Assembly: GCA_016930435.1 (NCBI GenBank)
Contig: JAFGGQ010000049.1
Span: forward strand, 1-27,958
DNA from: a bacterium
GTDB taxonomy: Bacteria; UBP14; UBA6098; JAFGQG01
Direction of reading: 5' to 3'
Length of the DNA: 27,958 nucleotides
The position numbers and the translations under genes were made by a program. The notes under the pieces are model-generated. The model was given only the letters and a program-made list of their open reading frames with translations, did not search any database and had not been told where the DNA came from. Below are positions 1 to 9,900 of this stretch, one piece after another (position 1 is the first letter of the stretch; every line of letters starts with the position of its first letter).

Positions 1-72
1 AGCGAGTTAGTTGTTAAAGCCGGCGATCAGGTAGAATCCGGTGAAGTAATAGCCAAATTAACAAGAGGTTAA
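1..72 (+). CDS. C-terminal end of a biotin (biotinyl-lipoyl) carrier domain, partial
   Basis: Frame 1 is open from the window edge to a TAA at 70-72 and gives 23 residues containing VKAGDQVESGEVIAKL. That is the closing strand-turn-strand of a biotinyl/lipoyl carrier domain; the biotinylated lysine (usual MKM motif) lies upstream, outside the window. The next gene starts one base later and encodes a decarboxylase gamma/delta-type subunit, so this is the carrier of a sodium-pumping decarboxylase. It could be the C-terminus of an OadA-type alpha subunit or a separate carrier protein; the window does not show which. Confidence 0.8.
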   Translation, partial: SELVVKAGDQVESGEVIAKLTRG

Positions 73-73
73 C

Positions 74-298
74 ATGTGGGCAGAAGCATTAAGCATTGCG
101 GGTTTAGGGATATTGATGGTTTTCATAACGCTGACCATCCTGACCATCACAGCCTGGCTGATCGGCAAACTGTCCTACGCTCTGGGCGCCAGAGTAGCAA
201 CTGAACCGGATTACGCCGGCAAAGCTATTCAACCGGATAGGGCTAAGCTCATCGCAGTGATAAGTTCCGCAATCAAAAAATACGAGGAGGAGTTATAA
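74..298 (+). CDS. OadG-like small membrane subunit of a Na+-pumping decarboxylase
   Basis: The product is 74 residues with one N-terminal membrane helix (about residues 6-32, rich in Leu/Ile/Thr) followed by a short polar tail ending in EEEL. This is the shape of OadG/MmdD/GcdD subunits, which hold the soluble carboxyltransferase on the membrane decarboxylase. Position supports the call: one base after a biotin-carrier gene and overlapping the OadB-like gene by one base (TAATG). An AGAGG ribosome site at 64-68 precedes the ATG. Sequence similarity in this family is weak, so the call rests mainly on size, topology and neighbours. Confidence 0.75.
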   Translation: MWAEALSIAGLGILMVFITLTILTITAWLIGKLSYALGARVATEPDYAGKAIQPDRAKLIAVISSAIKKYEEEL

Positions 299-1398
299 TG
301 TTAGGACTCGACTTTGGATTCACTGCCCTGACCTGGGGTCAAGCAGTGATGATCATAGTGGGCGGCATATTGCTCTATCTCGGCATTGCCCGGAAAATGG
401 AACCGCTCCTTCTGGCTACGATCGGATTCGGCGCCATCTTAGCCAATTTGCCGCTTACCGGTATCGTGGATGAAGGCGGTTTGCTGACACTTATATACCT
501 CAACCTGATAAAAACCGGGTTAGTACCACTACTGATCTTTCTTGGGATCGGTGCGATGACGGATTTCGGCCCACTGCTGGCGGACCCTAAGACCTTTCTA
601 CTGGGAGCAGCAGCGCAAATCGGCATCTTCTGCGCTATGCTCGTCGCTATACTGTTCAAATTTCCACTCGAAGAAGCCTGCACTATTGGCATAATCGGAG
701 GCGCGGACGGGCCCACAACCATCTACACCGCAACGAAACTGGCTCCCTCGATTATCGGATCGGTCTCCGTCGCCGCATATTCCTATATGGCCCTGGTGCC
801 CATTATTCAACCTCCGATCATCCGGCTGCTTACATCAAAAAAGGAACGGAGCATCAGGATGGAGAGCCCCCGCAAGGTTCCCCGCCTTACTAAAATACTC
901 TTTCCTGTTCTGGTTACCATTATTACCGGGCTACTGGTCCCCTCGGCACTTCCCATTATCGGGATGCTGATGTTCGGGAACCTGCTCCGTGAGTCGAAGG
1001 TTACCGAACGCTTAGCAAAGTCCGCTGCCAATGAGATCATCAATATCGCTACCGTGTTCCTCGGACTGGGCGTAGGTTATATGATGACCGCGGAGAAATT
1101 TCTGAACTGGCAAACTATAGCCATACTTTTCCTCGGTGTAATTGCCTTTGCTACTGCCACCGCGGGAGGTACACTATTTGGGAAGCTTATGTGCTGGTTA
1201 TCCAAAGGCAAGATCAATCCCATGATCGGCGCAGCCGGGGTATCGGCAGTACCCATGGCTTCCCGTGTAGTTCAGAAACTGGCTACAAAGGAGGATCCCG
1301 AAAACTACTTGCTGATGAATGCAATGGGGCCCAATGTGGCCGGAGTGATCGGTTCCGCAATTGCTGCAGGAGTATTTATAGGAATACTGGGCGGTTAA
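298..1398 (+). CDS. Na+-transporting oxaloacetate/methylmalonyl-CoA/glutaconyl-CoA decarboxylase, beta subunit
   Basis: This integral membrane subunit removes CO2 from carboxybiotin and couples that to sodium export, conserving energy in anaerobes. The 366-residue product is hydrophobic throughout. It carries the family signature [17 protein letters not shown], with the conserved Asp at residue 137 in the sodium-binding region, and the C-terminal block [18 protein letters not shown]. The length is nearer the glutaconyl-CoA and methylmalonyl-CoA enzymes (about 370-380 residues) than the longer Klebsiella-type OadB (about 430), so the substrate cannot be fixed from this subunit and no symbol is given. 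A strong GAGGAGGAG ribosome site lies in the end of the preceding gene, and start and stop overlap by one base, indicating translational coupling. Confidence 0.93.
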   Translation: MLGLDFGFTALTWGQAVMIIVGGILLYLGIARKMEPLLLATIGFGAILANLPLTGIVDEGGLLTLIYLNLIKTGLVPLLIFLGIGAMTDFGPLLADPKTFLLGAAAQIGIFCAMLVAILFKFPLEEACTIGIIGGADGPTTIYTATKLAPSIIGSVSVAAYSYMALVPIIQPPIIRLLTSKKERSIRMESPRKVPRLTKILFPVLVTIITGLLVPSALPIIGMLMFGNLLRESKVTERLAKSAANEIINIATVFLGLGVGYMMTAEKFLNWQTIAILFLGVIAFATATAGGTLFGKLMCWLSKGKINPMIGAAGVSAVPMASRVVQKLATKEDPENYLLMNAMGPNVAGVIGSAIAAGVFIGILGG

Positions 1399-1570
1399 AA
1401 TAGCCTAAGACTATTATTACGTGTTTTCTCTATTGGCTTCACGCACGAATTAGTGAAATATATTGCACTATATTGGGCTTTTTGCTAATGTTCATAGTAT
1501 AAGAAAAGTGCACTGTCAACTCCCTCTGTGAGCCCTTTGCAAAACAGTATCAAAAGAAACAGCTAAAGAT

Positions 1571-1604
1571 TAAAAAACTGCACCTTGACTATCTCTTTTG
1601 CAGT
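1571..1604 (-). terminator. Probable intrinsic terminator of the polyferredoxin gene
   Basis: On the minus strand ACTGCA (1604-1599) pairs with TGCAGT (1582-1577) around a 16-base loop and runs straight into a tract of six T. It lies about 30 bases after the stop of the minus-strand gene ending at 1633. The stem is only 6 bp, so efficiency is uncertain. I see no convincing terminator for the plus-strand decarboxylase genes in the rest of 1399-1632. Confidence 0.5.
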
Positions 1605-1632
1605 CTCACATGCACCATGAGTTAGGATAAAA

Positions 1633-2808
1633 TTAGATCCCCAGTAACTGAAGGATTCGAGAGATTGCATCTACCAGGTAGGTTGTAGCCAATACCGAAC
1701 CGATCAGGAAGATACCAAAGATAAAGACCACCGCGGGGTCCCAGAGGTCCGCAAAGAGACGCTTCCAAAATCCACCCTTCTCTGAATAAAGGGGGCTTTC
1801 CGAAGATGTAAAGGGTACGCCTACTATCCGAAAACCGATCGCTTTCTCCGGACAAACTTCAACGCATTTTCCGCATTTAACGCAGGTGAACATGGGATGA
1901 CCCTCTTCCAGTGAAGCCCTGGTCATTGAGAATGTGGGACACACATCGATACATCTCTCGCAGGATGTACATTTCTCCTTATTTATTTTGAGTTTGAAGA
2001 TATTTATCTTACTGGTCAAGCTCAGGAACGCTCCCATGGGGCAGAAGAGCGAGCACTGGGTGCGTTTCTTGGTGAGGAGCGGGAGCATCACCACCAGGCT
2101 GGCCCAGAGCCCGGCATAGATAATAGTCTGGATCATGCGTATAAAGGAATTCACTTGAATGGTCTCCGAGGTGGCCTTAAAGGGGCAGAACCAGAAGCAA
2201 TAGGTGGGGGATAGGGTTATCAGCGAATGTAGAAGTATGAAAATAAGTACTGCAAAGGCAAAGTAGCGGATCACAGGCGACATCTTCTTTATTCGCCATT
2301 GTTTCTTTTTAGGGATCGTGGAGCATAATTCGTCCTGACCCCCGAAGAAGCATGCCCAGGAGCAGAATGCCCTGCCATAGATCAGGGCAACGAGCAGGAA
2401 AACCACCACCATACCTGCTACTGAAGCAAATGAACAGGGGAAGATGAACACCCTTTTGATAATGATGGGCAGGATCAGCATGGGGATCACAAAATGGCAC
2501 ATAGGCGCTTCCGCATATAGCAGTTCGGAATCCAAAAGCCACATGTGCCCACGGTCACCGGCCAGCATCCAGACAAAAGAAATCGTGAAACCCACAGCGT
2601 AAGTGATAAAGAACACCGCGCGCCATTTACCCACCTTTCCGGTAAAAAAGATCATAAACATTACAAAGAGCGCAAAGGCAATCACTGTGCTATATAATAT
2701 CCCCGAACGCAGGGTGCTGTATCCCCCGGCGCTATAGGCTACAAAGAGGTTAAGTATCCCGAACAGGATGACTATTATAATGGTTGCAGTTATGCTTTTC
2801 TTTTGCAT
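1633..2808 (-). CDS. Membrane polyferredoxin, NapH/YccM-like 4Fe-4S protein
   Basis: This is an electron-transfer protein of the cytoplasmic membrane. The 391-residue product has several hydrophobic segments in the first 250 residues, Cys pairs in the membrane part (FCSWACF, CFWFCPFK, CSLFCPMG) typical of NapH/NosR-type proteins, and two classical 4Fe-4S motifs: Cys280-x2-283-x2-286-x3-Cys290-Pro and Cys309-x2-312-x2-315-x3-Cys319-Pro. A further hydrophobic helix closes the protein (about 355-390), which is not part of the minimal NapH plan. The ATG has an AGGA site 6 bases upstream. It stands alone, with its own promoter and terminator and no reductase or oxidase gene next to it, so its redox partner is unknown. 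Confidence 0.85.
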   Translation of the reverse strand: MQKKSITATIIIVILFGILNLFVAYSAGGYSTLRSGILYSTVIAFALFVMFMIFFTGKVGKWRAVFFITYAVGFTISFVWMLAGDRGHMWLLDSELLYAEAPMCHFVIPMLILPIIIKRVFIFPCSFASVAGMVVVFLLVALIYGRAFCSWACFFGGQDELCSTIPKKKQWRIKKMSPVIRYFAFAVLIFILLHSLITLSPTYCFWFCPFKATSETIQVNSFIRMIQTIIYAGLWASLVVMLPLLTKKRTQCSLFCPMGAFLSLTSKINIFKLKINKEKCTSCERCIDVCPTFSMTRASLEEGHPMFTCVKCGKCVEVCPEKAIGFRIVGVPFTSSESPLYSEKGGFWKRLFADLWDPAVVFIFGIFLIGSVLATTYLVDAISRILQLLGI

Positions 2809-2828
2809 CGAAAATCCTATTTAAGGTT

Positions 2829-2857
2829 AATTTATGTAAGATTGCACTCATTGTCAA
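2829..2857 (-). promoter_or_regulatory. Sigma-70-type promoter of the polyferredoxin gene
   Basis: On the minus strand a perfect TTGACA (2857-2852) is followed after exactly 17 bases by TAAATT (2834-2829). The predicted transcription start is about 10-15 bases before the ATG at 2808, giving a very short leader. Confidence 0.6.
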
Positions 2858-2953
2858 GCTATTAGGCTGGAGAAATTACGGGTCGGATATTGGGTTAGAA
2901 ACCACCATGTTATGGAAAAGGCATTTTCAACACTTTTTTTTAATAATTTTCGG

Positions 2954-2982
2954 TTGCTTTTATCTTTCAGATACTCTATTTT
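2954..2982 (+). promoter_or_regulatory. Candidate promoter of the secreted-protein/trehalose gene array
   Basis: TTGCTT (2954-2959) and TATTTT (2977-2982) are separated by 17 bases in an AT-rich region and would start a leader of about 80 bases before the ATG at 3072. The match is weaker than for the other promoters of this window. The rest of 2858-3071 shows no gene. Confidence 0.4.
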
Positions 2983-3071
2983 GTTCAAAATATTAATTAT
3001 ATTTGGGAGACAATAATCATTAATATTACCACAACTGGTTAACCTTAAACGGCCTTTTCAAGGATAATACT

Positions 3072-3983
3072 ATGCAAAACTCCAGCCAAAATTCTATTTG
3101 TGTGTTTGTATCAATTTTCTTAATTTTGATCGTTCTTCAACCAGTAGTATTTTCTCATTACTCATCGGTACACGCTATACCAAATATATTGACCTATCAG
3201 GGAAGAGTTACGGATACCCTCGGCATCGGTATTACCGATACTGTAAATATCACCTTTACGCTTTTCAATGCACAGGAAGAAGGCTCCAATCTCTGGCAGG
3301 AAACCCACAATAATGTTATCGTCACAAAGGGATTATTCGATGTTTTACTGGGTTCGATCAACCCTGTTGACCTCTCATTTGACGTAGATTACTGGTTAGA
3401 GATCGAGGTTGACGGCGACCTTCTTCTCCCCAGGGTTCGTCTAGCCGCCAGCCCATACGCATTCCGGGCGGGAATAGCTGACAGTCTGGAAGGGGGTCTC
3501 GGACCCATCCCGGACAACCATGGGAAGTCCGTGTTATGGCCAGAATACCCCAATGCGGTCTTCTGGCGGGGTACAACCACCGAAAATAAGGCAATTAGAG
3601 CAACCTCTTCTTACGACAATACTACCGGAAAAACCTACTATTCGATCATCAAGCAGACCGGCGGCAGCGCTCAGAACTACCATTTGGTTGTTATTTGGCA
3701 TCCCCCGGCCGACTACAATTACACCAATAATGACTCCACCCAATTTGCACTCTATTTCAATCTCACCGGAGCCTCACCCTCTATCGACCAGGTCTCTCTA
3801 TCACGCTCAAACGGAACCACTACAACCGTTATCGGAAATGCCGGGCTTACCTCTACAACCGCAACTCTATCCAATTTTACCGGCCTATCCGAAGGAGAAT
3901 GGGTAACCATCGATATTTCCACATCTGTAAATGATGGCGATGAGATCAAGCTCTTCCAGATAGAGATCGAATATCTCAAATAG
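3072..3983 (+). CDS. Secreted beta-rich protein with N-terminal IPNILTYQGR-type module
   Basis: The 303-residue product begins with a hydrophobic signal segment (about residues 10-27) ending near HYSSVHA. Residues about 35-135 match in pattern a module common at the N-terminus of secreted and surface proteins of FCB-group and candidate-phylum bacteria: IPNILTYQGRVTD, a middle LWQETHNNV-G-F-V-LGS stretch, and LPRVRLAASPYAFRA at its end. Residues about 150-303 form a Thr/Ser/Asn-rich, probably all-beta domain that I do not recognise. Function is unknown; a surface or extracellular role is inferred. The start has an AGGA site 7 bases upstream. The stop is 13 bases from the next gene, a giant secreted protease-like protein, suggesting joint expression and possibly a partner role. 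Confidence 0.75.
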   Translation: MQNSSQNSICVFVSIFLILIVLQPVVFSHYSSVHAIPNILTYQGRVTDTLGIGITDTVNITFTLFNAQEEGSNLWQETHNNVIVTKGLFDVLLGSINPVDLSFDVDYWLEIEVDGDLLLPRVRLAASPYAFRAGIADSLEGGLGPIPDNHGKSVLWPEYPNAVFWRGTTTENKAIRATSSYDNTTGKTYYSIIKQTGGSAQNYHLVVIWHPPADYNYTNNDSTQFALYFNLTGASPSIDQVSLSRSNGTTTTVIGNAGLTSTTATLSNFTGLSEGEWVTIDISTSVNDGDEIKLFQIEIEYLK

Positions 3984-3996
3984 CGAGGGGATAGTG

Positions 3997-6900
3997 ATGC
4001 AAATAAAAATCAAAATTGTACCTATTTTATATACGCTATGCTTTTTAACCGGGATATTATTTTTCTCATCCATTGCACAGACCGGCCACTCCGAAATCAG
4101 ACCGGGAGACCCTGATGAAAGGATTGCCAAGAGCCCTGATAATATTCCGGTCTCCAGGTGGATGGATATTTCCACTCCCGGGAAACCCCTTCATGATGTC
4201 CCTGCTTACGACAGGGTCCTGACAATTATCGACAGGACCCCCGAGTATCTTTATCCCAAAGGTTATTTCCCCGATTCGGGAAGGATCGCAATCATCGTGC
4301 ATACCGATATTTACGGCAGCCTTGATGATGAACTCGAAACCCTGGCGGTTGACCTCCTCCTGGAGGACTTTTCCACGATAATTTACGAATACAGCAGTGG
4401 GTCTGCGGAGGCCTTGAGAGACAGCCTGATCGCCTGGTTTAACCACGACGATTCACTTACAGGCGCAATTTTTATAGGGGATATACCTTATGTCATTTTT
4501 GAGATGATGCAGGAATGGGACAACAACCCCGGCGTATTCGAATACGATGACTTTCCCTGCGATATTTTCTTTATGGACATGGACGGCACCTGGGAGGATA
4601 CACTTGAAAACGAAATGGTGCATGCCGATAACGGAAAATATGACACCTGGAACGATGACTCCATGTTCATCGAGATATGGGTATCAAGGATCAGGACGGA
4701 TAATCTTACCGAGCTGACCGGCACTCAATTATCCCGGATCCAAAACTATCTGGCACGCAACCGGGCTTACCGCCACGGAACCTTCGGATTGGACCGTACA
4801 GCCAGTCTGGTCTATAATGATGACGAGTGGGCTTATATGACCGATAGCGATCAACGGCATCTTGAATTGGGCTTCGGATTGGGCACCGTGATCACCGTTG
4901 ATGAACCCGAAACCACAACGGCAGAGCACTACAGAACTACACATCTCCCGGAACCATATCATCACCTTCTTACCAGGTCGCATGGAAGCGCTACCTCACA
5001 CGGATATTATGAAAATGACCGGACCGATTTAAATTTTGTCACTTCGGCAACTTATCGCGAGGTCGATCCTCCGACGTTGTTCTATTCCTTTTATGTATGT
5101 GCGGCTGCTGATTATACGTACGATAATTATCTTTGCGGCACGGCGGTTTTTAATCCTGAAGCCAGCGGCTTACTCGCCTGGAGCTCCACAAAAATGGGGG
5201 GCATCTGGAACGAAGAACTCTTTTACCGGGAATTCGGAAAACCCCGCAATAAATGCTTTGGAAATGCCTTTGTTACCTGGTTCAGTGAAAAAGGGGCAAG
5301 CAACCCCAGATATTATTACGGACTTACCCTGATCGGGGACGCATCACTTCATGTTATGCACCCCGAGTATATACCGGATTTGCATTACATTTCATTCACC
5401 CTGGATGATACCTCCGCTGACGGGGACGATGACGGCTTCGCTGACCCCGGGGAATCAATCCTGATGCGCCTCAATATCAATAATGAAGGGGCCCTTTTAA
5501 ACGCCTCAAATATCAGTTTGAACCTTTCTTCAAACATTCCCGCTTATATTACCATCGATGAAAGTACCGCTACTGTACCAAACCTTGCCCCAGGAGCTTC
5601 CGCGGAAACCAACTCCCCTCATTTTAAATGGCATTCAGACGGGGCAACACCACCTACCATCATAACCTTTACCATAAATTGGGAATGTAATAACGGCGAC
5701 CATACAGGAAGCTTTGAATTTTTCGTTCCTATCGGCGCCACATTCGATCTCCCATATTCCTGCGATTTTGAAAGCGGCTGTGAAGACCTTTGGTTATCAG
5801 AAAGCCTCTTCGGCCACAACCTTTGGCACCTCGAAGACCACCGGTACTCATCAGGTTCATATTCCTGCGCATATAACAGTGGTACACCGGATTATGATTA
5901 CAACACGGGCTCCCGAACCAGCGGGTCCATCTATTCACCATTCTTTAAACTTCCCGCGGGATCCACCCCGCACTTCGAATTTGACCAGTGGATCGAAGTA
6001 CAGGAACCGGATATCGAAACTGCAACCGTTCTCCTTTCTGAAGGCTTTGAAGCGGAATGGGGAAACTTCCCCCCACCCGGCTGGGTGATTCTCAACTGGC
6101 AATGGGAACAGATTGCCTGGCGGCATGGAAGCCACGAACACAGCGGCGATATGTCCGCCTTCGCTGATTATTCATGGTACGACTCCACCGACAACGACTG
6201 GCTGGTTACACCACCAATCGACTGCAGCGCATACATAAACCTCTCCCTATCATTCTGGGATAAGGTCGAATACTGGGGCGCCTATGGACCACCTTACTTT
6301 CGCGTATTGGTATCCAATACCGGACTCGAAATGAACGACTTCGATACACTTTGGACCTATTATCAAACCGACCCGGAACGCAATTTTGACTCCCTGATCA
6401 CCATCGATCTAACCGAATACGATCACTCTGCAACGCTTTACATCGCATGGGTATTTACCGGAAAATTTCCCAAAAGATGGTACATCGACGATGTAACAGT
6501 GACAGGCACCCCCATCGCCAGCGACGACTGCTACCTCGAAATATCCGAAGATTTCGGTGTAAACTGGTCATCGTTGAAGCGCTTTTCCAGCTCCACTACC
6601 GGATGGATTTCCCCCGGGCTGATCGACCTGAGGGACTACACGGACAATATCATCCGGCTACGTTACCGCTTCGACAGTCACGACGCCCTCGATAATTCCT
6701 ATGAAGGTTGGTATATCGACGATTTTTCAATCGATTCGACGGACTTCCCACACCTTGTTTACTGTAAATATATTATAAACGATAGCGAAGGAGATAATGA
6801 TGGCTTTCCTGAACCCGGAGAAGCCATCGTAATGCCAGTAATAGCTAAAAATAACGGGACTACTGACGCCATTAACCCTACCGCTACTATTTATACTGAT

Positions 6901-9900
6901 GATCCCTTCATTACTATTACTGACAATTCTGCATCATTCCCTACTATTGCCCAAGGGGATTCCGCCCAGACCAATGCCGATCATTTCGGTTATACTATTG
7001 CCAGTAACACTCCTTGCGGACACAATGTGATATTTTCCGTTGGATGGACTGCAAGTGATGTGAACGGCAGCTTTCAATTCAAGGTACCGGTTACCGCACC
7101 CGCCCCGGAACTGCGCATGAGCGGATATACTCTCACCGATGCTCCCCCCGGCGGAGATGGGGACGGGTATATTGAAAACGGGGAAACAATAACCCTCAGC
7201 GTGGAACTTGAAAATTTCTCTAATAATGAGGCAATGGCAATTAACGGGACAATTTCCGGGAGTAGCCCATATATTTCCCTGATTAATGCGGAAGCTCACT
7301 GGCTGGACATCAATGCTCACACCTTCAGGGAAACCGAAGCTCCACATTTCAGTTTTAGTATCACTTCCGAACCGCCAGGCGGAGTGGCAGATGTCAGCAT
7401 CATCCTTGAATGGCAGAGCTTCTGTCATTCCGGTACCGATACCATAAACTTCACGATCGGCGGTTTTAAGACTTTTCCCTATTTCTGCGATTTCGAAGGG
7501 GGCACCCATGAACTCTGGAGCACTGAAGCCCTGTCCGGAACAGTTCTCTGGCACCTGGAAGATCACCGCTCTTCCAGCCCTGAACATTCCTACGCATATA
7601 ACAGGGGTGCACCGGATTACAATTATAACACCGGCTCCCGAACCGGCGGAGCCCTTTACTCACCATATATCAAACTTCCAATTGCTACCTCGCTGGAACT
7701 TACTTTCGAGAATTACCGGGAATTACAGGATACACTGGACAGGGTTTACCATGTCGATGAAAATTTTGAGAGTTTCCCATCTGAACCGGGTTGGGTAATC
7801 TACGATGAAGACGGTGATGACAAAATCTGGACTATTGCCGACACCTCGGATAATTACGTGGATAGCACGATGGTGCATAGCGGCATCTTTGTCGCCCGGG
7901 TGATACACAACTTTTCTGTTACTAATGATGACTGGCTGGTCACTCCACAGGTTACCCTGAATACCGACCGGGGCATCCTAAGCCTCTGGGCCCGGTCCTA
8001 TTCCTGCAATCTTATCTACCTGGAATCATTCAGCATCCGGGTATCCACGACGGGGAATGAAGTGGAAAATTTTACGGATACCTTAGCCAGAGAGATCGAT
8101 GTTCCATGTACCTGGACCAGGTACGCATACTCACTATCAGATTACGAGGGTGAAGACATTTATGTCGCTATAATATATGATGGCGATGACAATACCATTT
8201 TCTACATAGATGACGTTCAGCTTTTTGAGCACCCGCTACGGGATGATTGCTATGTTCATATCTCCACCGACTACGGTAGCAACTGGAAAGAACTCGTTCA
8301 TTATTCATCCGGTACCACTGACTGGCAATCATCCGGGGTGGTTGACATCAAGCCTTATGAGGATAACATTGTACAGTTCAGGTTCATCTTTGATAGTAAT
8401 GACGGTGATGACAATGTGTATGAAGGATGGTATATTGATGATGTTAACCTGGGCTCTTACCCTGATTTAGCCTATGCAGGGCAGCATATTCAGGGCGGAG
8501 ATGGTGATGGTTATGCGGAAGCAGGTGAAACCGCCTTGATCGCAATAAATCTGACGAATATTGGCGGAATGGTGGCGGTAACCCCCTGGGCAAAATTACA
8601 TACCGCAGATTCATTTTTAACGGTGATCGATGATTCTGCCGGATGGCTTAACATTGCCCCTTATGAATCGTTAGCATCCAACCTGAATCACTTCAGCTTC
8701 TCCATACCGGATACCACTCCCTGCGGCTACGTCGCCACCTTCACCCTGGTCTGGACATCAGAGGGGATTACTGACAGTTTTAATTTCGAGGTGAATATCG
8801 CAGCCCCAGAGCCTGACCTGTTAATCGGTGGATACATCTGTCTGGATGATTCCCCCGGCGGTGATGGTGACGGCTGTCTTGAGGAAGGTGAGACCATAAT
8901 TTTGAAGGTGATCCTCGATGATATCGGGGGTTCCGGCGCTAACCTGATCAATGCCATCCTATGGGAGGAAGACCCGTATATTACCGTCCTGGACTCCATC
9001 GGCACCTGGCCCACCATCGAAGCTTTCGGTTCCGCTGAATGCCAACCGCCATATTTCACCGTGCTAATAGATAGCGTCCCCGGTGACAATATCGGCGGCG
9101 CAGGTCTCTACCTGGACTGGGAAGCCTTCTGCTGTGATTATGATGATGATGGATTCGTAATTCCACTCGGAGTTCCCGAAAGTTTCCCTTACCACTGCAG
9201 TTTTGATGACGGCTGTCAATCCGGATGGAATCATCTGCCCATTGCGGGTGAGAACCTGTGGCATGTACAAGACAACCGATACTCCACACCCGATAGTTCA
9301 TTCGCCTATAACCGCGGAGGCCCTTATGATTATAATACCGGGGCCCGAACAAGCGGAGCGCTTTATAGCCCTTATATCAAGCTGCCGGAAGGGTCACCAG
9401 CTTCACTCACCTTCAAGCAATGGATACAGACCCAGCCACCGACACCCGGCGTTATCGAAATTATCAATGAAGGATTCGAAGATGATTTTCCGCCGGATGG
9501 ATGGACAATAATCGACCACAACGGATTAGACGTAATCTGGCAGCAGTGTCCGGACAGTACCGACAGCGTACATAGCGTACATACTGGTTCACATTCGGCA
9601 CTGGCATTGCATGGAGGCTTTATTTTTATCAATGAAGAACTGCTGGTAACCCCACTAATAAACTGCTCCGGGATCATAAATCTCGAATTGACATTTTATG
9701 ACGATGTATTGCGCTGGGATAGATGTGGAGTCAATCCAAATACCGTCAAAGTATCTACCACGACCCTGGATTATAACTCTTTTACCACTGTCTGGACTTA
9801 CTATTGCAGCGATCCGGACCGTGATTTTGAGACCCAGGTGTCAATCGACCTCTCCGCCTATGACGGTTCGCCGGTACTTTATATCGCCTGGGACTACAAG

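Noticed and set aside
2784-2996. A 70-codon plus-strand frame spanning the promoter region of the polyferredoxin
   Set aside because: It overlaps the start of a well-supported gene and two promoter candidates, has no ribosome site and shows no recognisable sequence.
2998-3005. TATATTTG as a Bacteroidetes-type -7 promoter element
   Set aside because: There is no TTTG/TTG element at the expected distance (the nearest is 14 bases away), and other promoters in the window follow the standard TTGACA/TATAAT plan.
6934-7587. A 217-codon open frame on the minus strand within the giant secreted gene
   Set aside because: It is antisense to a region with clear repeat domains, shows no family motif, and several such frames occur along this gene as by-products of its codon use; the same applies to the 192-codon frame at 9841-10419.
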